A stretch of DNA of 5,918 bases from Nitrospinota bacterium (lineage in GTDB: Bacteria; Nitrospinota; Nitrospinia; Nitrospinales; Nitrospinaceae). The stretch is taken from assembly GCA_027298165.1 (NCBI GenBank), contig JAPUGN010000019.1, forward strand, positions 1 through 5,918. Direction: 5' to 3'. The notes under the pieces were generated by a model. The model was given only the letters and a program-made list of their open reading frames with translations. It made no database searches and was not told the origin of the DNA. The translations under genes and the position numbers were made by a program. This document shows, piece by piece, positions 1 through 5,918 of this stretch (position 1 is its first letter; every line of letters starts with the position of its first letter).

Positions 1-114
1 TTGGCGGAGGCCGAAGGAGTTCATTTTTCCGTGTTTCAAGACTGGAGGAAACAGGATACAGCGGAAACGAGCCGGGTTCTATATGGGCGGGTTCTCCAGA
101 AATCATTGAATTAA
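1..114 (+). CDS. 3' end of an upstream gene, possibly ferredoxin-NADP(+) reductase-like (partial)
   Basis: An open frame runs from the window edge to a TAA at 112-114 and gives 37 residues ending in VLQKSLN. The other two forward frames give less protein-like peptides. The segment DWRKQDTAETSR followed by YGR resembles the C-terminal tail I associate with FAD-dependent adrenodoxin/ferredoxin-NADP reductases (a W-R-x-x-D-x-x-E-x-x-R pattern followed by G-R). This is pattern memory over a very short stretch, so the function is tentative. Only the tail is visible, so no cofactor-binding motif can be checked. A promoter lies just after it, so it is probably not cotranscribed with the signalling genes, although no terminator hairpin is visible. 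Confidence 0.42.
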   Translation: MAEAEGVHFSVFQDWRKQDTAETSRVLYGRVLQKSLN

Positions 115-128
115 TTGGCTTTATTTTA

Positions 129-156
129 TTGACTTTTAAGCCATGTCACATACAAT
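129..156 (+). promoter_or_regulatory. sigma-70-type promoter for the signalling operon
   Basis: TTGACT at 129-134 (5 of 6 to the -35 consensus) and TACAAT at 151-156 (5 of 6 to the -10 consensus) are separated by 16 nt. They lie in an AT-rich stretch with T-rich sequence directly upstream that could act as an UP-like element. Transcription would start near 162-164, leaving a leader of about 160 nt to the preferred start at 327, or about 75 nt to the alternative ATG at 237. No sigma-54 -24/-12 element is seen here, so the operon's own activator does not obviously drive it. Confidence 0.6.
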
Positions 157-317
157 CATATATCTGGAAAGAATAACGAAGTTCAATAGCAGCAATCTAT
201 TTAGCCGTCATTTTGCTCAATTAGGAGATGGATTGAATGCCATGGGGGCTAATAGGCCGCAAATGGGGTATAGAGCCCGGTTCTGATCTGAGCTTGCTGA
301 ATTCCCACTTTTCCTTT

Positions 318-326
318 GGAGGAGGA
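318..326 (+). promoter_or_regulatory. Shine-Dalgarno sequence deciding the kinase start at 327
   Basis: A purine run containing GGAGG twice (318-322 and 321-325) directly precedes ATG 327. A competing AGGAG at 223-227 sits 9 nt before the in-frame ATG at 237. The 327 start is preferred because the receiver fold begins six residues after it. The 30 residues added by the 237 start (rich in G, S, W) do not look like part of any domain. Confidence 0.55.
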
Positions 327-2597
327 ATGAGGGATACCGATTCTATTCTAATAATAGAAGACGAAAGTTTGGTGGGGGAAACCCTGAAAGGCAACTTTCA
401 GGACAACGGTTACCATATCAGCACCGCCCGCAGCGGTGAGGAAGGTCTCCGTAAATTCCAGAATGACACTTTCGATCTGGTCATCACCGACTTGAAATTA
501 AAGGGGATGGACGGTCTTCAGGTTTCGAGGAAGATCAAAAAGATTAATCCGGACACGCCCATCATCGTGGTCACCGGCTATCCCAAGCTATTATCCCCCG
601 AAGAAGCCACCCGGTTTGGCGTTCACGATCTCGTTTTGAAGCCATTCACTTGGGCGCAGATTCATAAGAAAGTGACGGATTGTCTGGACCCCCAGGGAAC
701 CGCCGCTCTCTCAAAAGAATCTGATCCCTGGCTCGCGTCCCGAAAAAAGAATACCCTGACTGCCCCGGTGGCCCGTCTCGGCCGCCCGGAACCGAAACAT
801 CGCAAGGACCCGTATCAGAATTTATCCCAGTTTTTATCCGGCCAAACCCGGGTCCTGGAGATGTTAATTCGGAGCGAACCCTGGAAAGACATTTTGAATA
901 CGCTGGTTTCCGAACTGGAATCCTGTTCAGACGATGCGGTGGGTTCCATTCACCTGTTGAGTGAGGACAAAAACCAACTCGACTGCATGGCCGGCCCCAG
1001 TCTCCCCGGACCCTTGTTGCGGGAGATTGCGTCCGTCAGCCTGGAGGAGGGGATGAACCCCTGGGGAACCGCGGCGATCCAGAATAAACCCATCATTATT
1101 GAAGATATCCGGAAAAGCCGTCTGTGGGAACGGTGTTCCGCCACGGCCAAAATCTGCGGATTTAGGGCTTCGTGGTCGTTTCCCCTGCGGGGATCCGATA
1201 TGAAAGCCGCCGGAATCCTGACGTTTTACATTCGGGAACCGCGGTCTCCTTCTTCGACGGAACTCAAATGGATTTTGTTCGCCACCCGGCTGGTGGGCAC
1301 CCTTATGGAATATAAAAACATGGAAAGGGCTCTGAGCCGGGCTGAACACCAGGCCGAAAGTTTCAGTCAGCCGAAACACGAAGCCGTGGTGACGTTCAAC
1401 GATAAAGGAGTGATTGATTCCTTCAATTGCGCAGCGGCGGATCTATTCGGCTATCCGGAGAAAACCCTGATCGGCCGGAATATCAAACAGCTGGTGACCG
1501 GGCATGATCCGTCGTACAGTCGTCACCCCATCCAAAAATTAAACCATGGAAAAAACGGCGAACACGGCATCCTTAAAGCGGCGGCCATGGGAATCCACAA
1601 AGACGGATCCAGGCTGTTTCTGGATTTGGCCGTCGGCGAACTGGCGCAGGAAACGGGAAGGAAATTCGTGGCCACCCTCACCGATATTTCTAAATTGGAA
1701 TATGCGGAGAACGTTTTAAAGGAAACCCGTCACAAACTGGAAGAACTGAACGAAACCGGTATTGACCGCACGCCTTCGGACTCCGGTCGGGAGCCCTCTC
1801 CACAATATGAACTGTCCAGTCAAGAAGGCCGCAGGGAATTTAAAAGCCTGCAAGAGCAACTGGTACAATCGGAAAAATGGGCGGCAACCGGGAAACTGGC
1901 CGCTTCCTTGGCGCATGAGTTTAAAAATCCTCTCTTTGGAATTTTGAATGTTCTCGAAAAGGCGGCCCGCGAGTTCTCTCTGAAACAGGGCTCCGACGAT
2001 CTGCTGGAGCTGGCGATTCGGGAGTGCAGCCGTGTCATGGACCTGGTCGAAAAAATGCAGGATATCCACCGGCCTTCGTCGCATTCTCCCAAATTGATGG
2101 ACGTGCATTCCGCCATCAACGATATGGTTCTGTTGACACGATCCCGGATGGACAAACGAAATATTGAGCTGAAGCTGGAACTTGATACCCGTCTTCCCAA
2201 AGTATATGGCATAGAGGATCAGATCCGGCAAGTGGTTTTGAACCTTTTAAACAATGCCGAGGAAGCTCTTCCGGAGGATGATGGAAAAATTACCATCCGG
2301 ACGCGGGCGCTGGAATCTTCGTTGGAAATTATGATTCAGGATAACGGGAGAGGTATCCCCGAAAGCCAACGGCAATCCATTTTTGAACCGATTTACACCA
2401 CTAAAAAAGACAGCCGGGGAATGGGATTGGGCCTGCCGATCAGCCATGGAATTATCAAGGCGCATGGCGGGCGGATCGAAGTGAAACCGGGCATCGGAGG
2501 TCGGGGTGCGTCGTTTGTCATCACGCTTCCCAAGCGAACGTCTCGCAAGACGGCCCGTCCTGCAGATCAATGTGCAACATCCACCACCTTGAATTGA
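327..2597 (+). CDS. Soluble REC-GAF-PAS histidine kinase
   Basis: A 756-residue cytoplasmic sensor kinase (786 if ATG 237 is used). Domains in order: a receiver at about 5-120 with acidic pair E11/D12, phosphoacceptor D55, T83 and K105; a GAF domain at about 163-330; a PAS domain at about 350-455 ending in TDISKLE; a charged, probably coiled linker at about 456-515; HisKA with LAHEFKNPL (H530); and a HATPase with N box NNAEEAL (N642/N643), G1 DNGRG (672-676) and G2 GMGLG (698-702). All kinase residues are present, and E531-x-x-N534 fits the motif linked to phosphatase activity, so it may be bifunctional. I see no membrane segment, so GAF and PAS probably sense an intracellular ligand or redox state, which cannot be named. 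The receiver is divergent: the usual MP after the phosphoacceptor is L58/K59, and the aromatic switch position is L102. The adjacent sigma-54 activator, 8 nt downstream, is the likely partner. Confidence 0.93.
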   Translation: MRDTDSILIIEDESLVGETLKGNFQDNGYHISTARSGEEGLRKFQNDTFDLVITDLKLKGMDGLQVSRKIKKINPDTPIIVVTGYPKLLSPEEATRFGVHDLVLKPFTWAQIHKKVTDCLDPQGTAALSKESDPWLASRKKNTLTAPVARLGRPEPKHRKDPYQNLSQFLSGQTRVLEMLIRSEPWKDILNTLVSELESCSDDAVGSIHLLSEDKNQLDCMAGPSLPGPLLREIASVSLEEGMNPWGTAAIQNKPIIIEDIRKSRLWERCSATAKICGFRASWSFPLRGSDMKAAGILTFYIREPRSPSSTELKWILFATRLVGTLMEYKNMERALSRAEHQAESFSQPKHEAVVTFNDKGVIDSFNCAAADLFGYPEKTLIGRNIKQLVTGHDPSYSRHPIQKLNHGKNGEHGILKAAAMGIHKDGSRLFLDLAVGELAQETGRKFVATLTDISKLEYAENVLKETRHKLEELNETGIDRTPSDSGREPSPQYELSSQEGRREFKSLQEQLVQSEKWAATGKLAASLAHEFKNPLFGILNVLEKAAREFSLKQGSDDLLELAIRECSRVMDLVEKMQDIHRPSSHSPKLMDVHSAINDMVLLTRSRMDKRNIELKLELDTRLPKVYGIEDQIRQVVLNLLNNAEEALPEDDGKITIRTRALESSLEIMIQDNGRGIPESQRQSIFEPIYTTKKDSRGMGLGLPISHGIIKAHGGRIEVKPGIGGRGASFVITLPKRTSRKTARPADQCATSTTLN

Positions 2598-2605
2598 GCT
2601 GAGCC

Positions 2606-3994
2606 ATGAGCAAAGGGAAAGTCATCGTTGTCGAAGATTCCAAGATCATTCGTCTGGGCTATAAGGATTCCCTGGAACGACAGGGGTATAGTGTGGAGAC
2701 CTTCGATGCGGCCAAAGGCGCCTTGAACCGGATCGGTTTCGGGTGGGAAGGAATCATAATCAGCGATGTCATCATGCCGGGAATGGTTTGCATTACCATG
2801 ATGAAGCGGATTCAAGAAATCGATCAGGAATTACCGGTCATTCTCATCACAGGGCAGGGAGATATCCCAACGGCCGTGCAGGCCATCCGCGAAGGTGCCT
2901 ATGATTTTCTGGAAAAACCGTTTTCCGGCGAAGTCCTGTTGGAGGTGGTCCACCGCGCCATGGAAAAACGGCAACTGGTACATGAGGTCCGCGTATTAAG
3001 AAAAGAGATCAATAATCAGCAGGAGACCAATTTTAGAATCATCGGCAAGTCGCCGATCATGGTCCGGCTTCGGGAAATGATCACCAGCATGGCCGGTTCT
3101 GATACAGACGTTCTTATTTTGGGGGAGACCGGTACCGGGAAAGATCTGGTCGCGCGTTGCCTGCATGAGAGCAGTTCGCGGAAAGAAAATAATTTTGTCT
3201 CCATCAATTGCGGGGCGATCCCGGAAAATATCATCGAAAGTGAATTGTTTGGCCACGAATCAGGCTCGTTCACCGGGGCCGACCGTCGCCGCATCGGAAA
3301 ATTCGAGCATGCCCACGGAGGGACCGTTTTCCTGGACGAAATTGAGAGCATGCCCCTTCATCTCCAGGTGAAGTTGCTCCACGTTCTGCAGGACCGGGTC
3401 ATTTACCGCGTCGGCTCCAATGACCCCATTCGGGTCGACGTCCGGGTCGTGGCCGCAACCAAAACGGATTTGAAGCGGGCTTTCGAGGAAAATAAATTTC
3501 GCAAGGATCTGTATTACCGTTTGAATGTGCTCCAAATGTATGTTCCGGCTCTCCGCGAACGCATGGGAGATATTCCACTGCTGTTTAATCATTTCGTGTC
3601 GGAAATTGGCTGGAGGTACAAGGTATCCGTACTGGCGCTGCCACCAGGAGAATTCATGCAGAAGTTGATGGCCCGGCCCTGGGAAGGTAATGTGCGTGAA
3701 CTCAAAAATGAAGCTGAAAAATACGTGCTCCAATTGATCATGGATATTCCGGGCCAGAACGAATGCTTTGCGCCTTTTACCGACAACAGCATCTCCCAAA
3801 ATGGAGAAATGACTTTAAACGATCAGTTGACTGCGTTCGAAAAAACCATCATCGAGCAGGCACTGATCCGCCAGAATGGTGATATCAAAAATACCTACCT
3901 CGCCTTGGGAATCCCCCGCCAGACGCTTTACTATAAAATCCAAAAGTACGGATTGAACCGAAAGCATTACCAGAAAGTTCTGGAAACCTCCTGA
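2606..3994 (+). CDS. Sigma-54-dependent response regulator, DctD/NtrC family
   Basis: A 462-residue enhancer-binding activator of the usual NtrC-family length and order. The receiver (about 4-120) has E10/D11, phosphoacceptor D54, T82 and K104; the stretch around TGQGDIPTAVQAIREGAYDF is very DctD-like. The AAA+ domain (about 146-370) shows Walker A GETGTGK (K179), the sigma-54 contact loop as GSFTGA (220-225) instead of GAFTGA, Walker B FLDE (D244/E245), and the R299...R305 arginine region in RKDLYYRLN. A Fis-type helix-turn-helix (about 419-450) contains LGIPRQTLYYK. It would bind enhancers and remodel RNA polymerase-sigma-54 at unlinked promoters. Oddities: the receiver reads MPGMVCI where MPGMDGL is usual, and WEGNVREL (359-366) replaces the common WPGNVREL. 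ATG 2606 has only a weak Shine-Dalgarno (GAG) and follows the previous stop by 8 nt, which suggests translational coupling. Substrate or pathway is unknown; DctD likeness is about sequence, not proof of dicarboxylate control. Confidence 0.93.
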   Translation: MSKGKVIVVEDSKIIRLGYKDSLERQGYSVETFDAAKGALNRIGFGWEGIIISDVIMPGMVCITMMKRIQEIDQELPVILITGQGDIPTAVQAIREGAYDFLEKPFSGEVLLEVVHRAMEKRQLVHEVRVLRKEINNQQETNFRIIGKSPIMVRLREMITSMAGSDTDVLILGETGTGKDLVARCLHESSSRKENNFVSINCGAIPENIIESELFGHESGSFTGADRRRIGKFEHAHGGTVFLDEIESMPLHLQVKLLHVLQDRVIYRVGSNDPIRVDVRVVAATKTDLKRAFEENKFRKDLYYRLNVLQMYVPALRERMGDIPLLFNHFVSEIGWRYKVSVLALPPGEFMQKLMARPWEGNVRELKNEAEKYVLQLIMDIPGQNECFAPFTDNSISQNGEMTLNDQLTAFEKTIIEQALIRQNGDIKNTYLALGIPRQTLYYKIQKYGLNRKHYQKVLETS

Positions 3995-4005
3995 ATTTTA
4001 CCGGA

Positions 4006-4515
4006 TTGTGCGAATCTCTCTGCGACGTTTGCTCCGGGAGACGGCGTCCGCGTTACCCTATTCCGGACGATTCAGCTTTGGAGGCGGAGACCCATTCGAT
4101 TAATCCCGATAAAAGTTATACACTATTGTGTATAGAAGATGATCCGGATAACTTGATTTTAATCCGGCAGGTATTGAAAGCCTATACGAATATTCATCTA
4201 ATCACTTCCTGGGAAGGAAAAGCGGGAATCGAGCTTGCCCTGGCGCATCATCCGGACTTGATTTTAATGGATGTCCATCTCCCGGGAATGGACGGTTTCA
4301 CGGCGTTGAAGGCGCTCCGGTCCTATCAGGAAACGCGATCCATCCCGGTGGTCGCGGTCAGCGCCAAAGCCATGGGTGAGGATGTGGAAATCGGAATGGC
4401 TGCGGGTTTTGATGCGTATGTTACTAAGCCCATTAATGTGGTCCACCTGATGGAAGTCTTGGGCAATTTACTGGAAACAAATAAGGGAGCATCTTTAAAA
4501 ATTTCCCGAAGATGA
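4006..4515 (+). CDS. Single-domain response regulator (stand-alone receiver), start uncertain
   Basis: A CheY/DivK-like receiver with no output domain. Numbered from TTG 4006 (169 residues), it has the acidic pair E44/D45, phosphoacceptor D89 in MDVHLPGMDG, S119, the aromatic switch Y138 and K141-P142, so it should be phosphorylatable. The fold starts around residue 39. The first 35 or so residues are arginine- and cysteine-rich, match no domain I recognise, and the frame contains no ATG or GTG before the fold. TTG 4006 and TTG 4078 both lack a convincing ribosome site. A strong purine tract at 4079-4089 instead points to an ATT codon at 4099, which would give a compact 138-residue protein; see findings. 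It sits between a sigma-54 regulator and a second kinase and could act as a shuttle or phosphate sink in the same network (inference). Confidence 0.85.
   Translation: MCESLCDVCSGRRRPRYPIPDDSALEAETHSINPDKSYTLLCIEDDPDNLILIRQVLKAYTNIHLITSWEGKAGIELALAHHPDLILMDVHLPGMDGFTALKALRSYQETRSIPVVAVSAKAMGEDVEIGMAAGFDAYVTKPINVVHLMEVLGNLLETNKGASLKISRR
4079..4089 (+). promoter_or_regulatory. Putative Shine-Dalgarno for the stand-alone receiver
   Basis: TGGAGGCGGAG contains GGAGG (4080-4084) and a second purine block (4086-4089), 9 nt before an in-frame ATT at 4099. It resembles the ribosome site of the first kinase: CTTTGGAGGAGGA there, CTTTGGAGGCGGA here. No ATG, GTG or TTG stands at the right distance in this frame. 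It could instead be ordinary coding sequence if translation begins at TTG 4006. Confidence 0.35.
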
Positions 4516-4524
4516 TGTAAGATA

Positions 4525-5685
4525 ATGATAGTTCCGAAAGATTACCTGAAATCCAAAATATTGATTGTGGACGATGAGCCCAGCAACGTCTCTCTGTTGG
4601 AACACATGATGACGCAGGAAGGGTATGTGAATCTTCACAGCACCACCGATCCCACACAGGTTCTGGATCTGTTCTCCAAGGTCAAGCCGGATTTGATATT
4701 GCTGGATTTGAATATGCCGAAGATGGACGGTTTTCGGGTCATGGAGCAATTGAAAGAAAGGGATCCCGAATCACTGGTCCCCATTCTGGTTCTGACCGCA
4801 TTGAAAGATGAAAAAACACGGTGGCGGGCTCTGAGAGAGGGTGCCAAGGATTTTATAAGCAAACCGTTTGAATTGACCGAAGCCAGCCTGCGAATCAAAA
4901 ACCTTTTGGAGATGCGGATGCTCCATCAAAGAGTTCAAATGCATAATGAACTCCTCGAGGAGCAGGTCCTGGTCCGGACCTCCGAATTGGAGCGCACCAC
5001 GGAAGAGCTCACCAATTTTGCCTATATCGCATCTCACGACCTTCAGGAACCGTTAAGAAAAATTATCGTTTTCGGAGACCGGCTGGCCAGCCGATTCGGT
5101 TCCGCTCTCAACGATGCGGGCCGGGACTATATTGAACGTATGCAAAAATCGGCCCTTCGTATGAAAGACCTGATTGACGACCTCCTGCATTTTTCCCGGA
5201 TTACCACCCATTCGACTCCCTTTCAGCCGGTGGATTTGAATGAAGTGGTATCGGAGGTTTTGTCGGACTTGGAGGTCCAGATTGAAAGCACACAGGGCCG
5301 GGTGGAGGTGGAAACCCTTCCCAGTGTCGAGGGGGAAAGATTTCAAATGCGCCAGTTGTTTCAGAACCTGATTTCCAACAGCCTAAAGTACCACAGGGAT
5401 GAGGCGCCCCCTGTGGTCAAAGTCAAATATGCAGGGTTCGAAAATAATTTTGAGGAAATTCACATTGAAGACAATGGCAAAGGATTTGACGAAAAACACC
5501 TGGATCGGATTTTTCGTCCGTTTGAACGCCTCCACGGCATCAGTGAGTATGGCGGAACGGGAATGGGGCTGGCGATTTGTCAGAAAATTGTGGGACATCA
5601 TAAAGGCCACATCACCGCCACAAGCCAATTGGGCCAGGGGGCCACGTTTCGGGTCAAACTTCTCGCCAGGCAGGAGGCGGAATGA
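4525..5685 (+). CDS. REC-coiled coil histidine kinase, bacteriophytochrome-type HisKA
   Basis: A 386-residue soluble protein joining a receiver directly to a kinase core. The receiver (about 10-125) is canonical: D16/D17, phosphoacceptor D61 in LDLNMPKMDG, T91, aromatic F110 and K113. A heptad-like, leucine- and glutamate-rich helix (about 125-160) leads to HisKA with ASHDLQEPLR (H171), the form known from cyanobacterial and bacterial phytochrome kinases. The HATPase (about 270-383) has N box residues N281 and N285, G1 DNGKG (316-320), the FRPFERL F box and G2 GGTGMGLA (343-350). There is no GAF, PAS or chromophore domain, so the receiver is the only visible input and phosphorylation from another kinase may gate activity. 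The D172-x-x-E175 motif lacks the T/N tied to phosphatase activity in HisKA proteins. It starts 9 nt after the receiver gene with a weak ribosome site (TAAGA), and its stop overlaps the next start. Confidence 0.92.
   Translation: MIVPKDYLKSKILIVDDEPSNVSLLEHMMTQEGYVNLHSTTDPTQVLDLFSKVKPDLILLDLNMPKMDGFRVMEQLKERDPESLVPILVLTALKDEKTRWRALREGAKDFISKPFELTEASLRIKNLLEMRMLHQRVQMHNELLEEQVLVRTSELERTTEELTNFAYIASHDLQEPLRKIIVFGDRLASRFGSALNDAGRDYIERMQKSALRMKDLIDDLLHFSRITTHSTPFQPVDLNEVVSEVLSDLEVQIESTQGRVEVETLPSVEGERFQMRQLFQNLISNSLKYHRDEAPPVVKVKYAGFENNFEEIHIEDNGKGFDEKHLDRIFRPFERLHGISEYGGTGMGLAICQKIVGHHKGHITATSQLGQGATFRVKLLARQEAE
5672..5677 (+). promoter_or_regulatory. Shine-Dalgarno for the last receiver gene
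   Basis: A perfect AGGAGG lies inside the end of the kinase gene, 4 nt before ATG 5682. With the ATGA stop/start overlap it fixes this start and indicates coupled translation. Confidence 0.7.
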
Positions 5686-5918
5686 AACAGGAAAGAATTT
5701 TGGTTGTGGACGATGAGGCCATTGTCCGCGAAACCATTAAGAATGACCTCATGGAGGCCGGTTACGATGTGGTCGAAGCCCGTAATGGCATGGAGGGCGT
5801 CCGCCAATTCAACAATGGAGCCATTGATCTGGTGATCAGTGACCTGGTCATGGGTGAAATGGACGGTCTGGAAGTATTGAAAGAGGTTAAAAAAATCTCT
5901 CCCGATACTCCTGTAATC
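5682..5918 (+). CDS. Receiver-domain protein, 3' end beyond the window (partial)
   Basis: Seventy-nine residues are visible, starting MKQERILVVDDE. They cover the first half or more of a receiver: acidic pair D10/D11 and phosphoacceptor D54 in SDLVMGEMDG, ending at the beta-4 strand (DTPVI) just before the conserved Thr/Ser. The proline normally after VM is a glycine (G58). By hand alignment about half the positions are identical to the receiver of the first kinase in the window, including KKI-x-PDTP, so this could be a second REC-linked kinase of the same design, or a simple response regulator; the missing C-terminus decides. Its ATG overlaps the stop of the preceding kinase (ATGA). Confidence 0.9.
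   Translation, partial: MKQERILVVDDEAIVRETIKNDLMEAGYDVVEARNGMEGVRQFNNGAIDLVISDLVMGEMDGLEVLKEVKKISPDTPVI

Noticed and set aside
182..237. Possible long stem: TTCAAT 182-187 with ATTGAA 232-237, and inner AGCAA 191-195 with TTGCT 213-217
   Set aside because: The arms are short and AT-rich with large loops, and the pairing is no better than chance; no riboswitch or RNA motif is recognisable.
228..286. Tiny ORFs in the kinase leader (ATG-GAT-TGA at 228-236; 14 codons at 242-286)
   Set aside because: They are too short to support as genes, and no attenuation structure or residue bias is seen.
4009..4032. CxxxCxxC spacing (CESLCDVC) in the leader of the stand-alone receiver, as in radical SAM enzymes
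   Set aside because: There is no radical SAM fold around it, and this leader may not be translated at all.
3995..4098. Possible internal promoter or terminator between the sigma-54 regulator and the stand-alone receiver
   Set aside because: There is no hairpin with a T-tract, and no -35/-10 pair with reasonable match and spacing.
927..5807. Long reverse-strand open frames opposite the signalling genes (up to about 179 codons)
   Set aside because: They overlap well-supported domain-bearing genes on the + strand, are rich in H, R and P as expected of antisense shadows, and show no domain.
1..5918. CRISPR arrays, tRNA or rRNA genes, insertion sequences, direct repeats
   Set aside because: No repeated spacer units, cloverleaf-like sequence, transposase or terminal inverted repeats are seen.

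Overview
The window is a run of two-component signal-transduction genes, all on the + strand and closely packed. GC content is intermediate. Both the protein style (NtrC/DctD-like sigma-54 activator, REC-fused soluble histidine kinases) and the gene organisation suggest a Gram-negative environmental bacterium, such as a deltaproteobacterial or Nitrospinota-type lineage. That placement is an inference from general style; the window holds no phylogenetic marker.

Layout. Positions 1-114 look like the 3' end of an upstream gene, possibly a ferredoxin/adrenodoxin-type NADP reductase (tentative). Positions 115-326 are an AT-rich intergenic leader with a good sigma-70-type promoter (TTGACT, 16 nt, TACAAT). 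Then come: a soluble REC-GAF-PAS-HisKA-HATPase sensor kinase (327-2597); a DctD/NtrC-type sigma-54 activator (2606-3994); a single-domain response regulator with an ambiguous start (within 4006-4515); a REC-coiled coil-HisKA-HATPase kinase of the bacteriophytochrome HDLQEP type (4525-5685); and a further REC protein cut by the window end (5682-5918). Gaps are 8, 11 and 9 nt, and the last pair overlaps by 4 nt (ATGA). I see no terminator between them, so this is very probably one operon.

How they may work together. Five consecutive genes each carry a receiver domain, two carry a complete kinase core, and only one carries an output domain (AAA+ plus Fis-type HTH). No Hpt domain and no convincing transmembrane segment or signal peptide is visible. 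The picture is a cytoplasmic multi-component network: the first kinase most likely pairs with the sigma-54 activator next to it, and the kinases' own N-terminal receivers could let other kinases gate them. The input signal and the target promoters are not in the window. The main oddities are divergent phosphorylation-loop residues in three of the five receivers, a possible non-canonical ATT start for the stand-alone receiver, a GSFTGA variant of the sigma-54 contact motif, and strong similarity between the receivers of the first and last genes.
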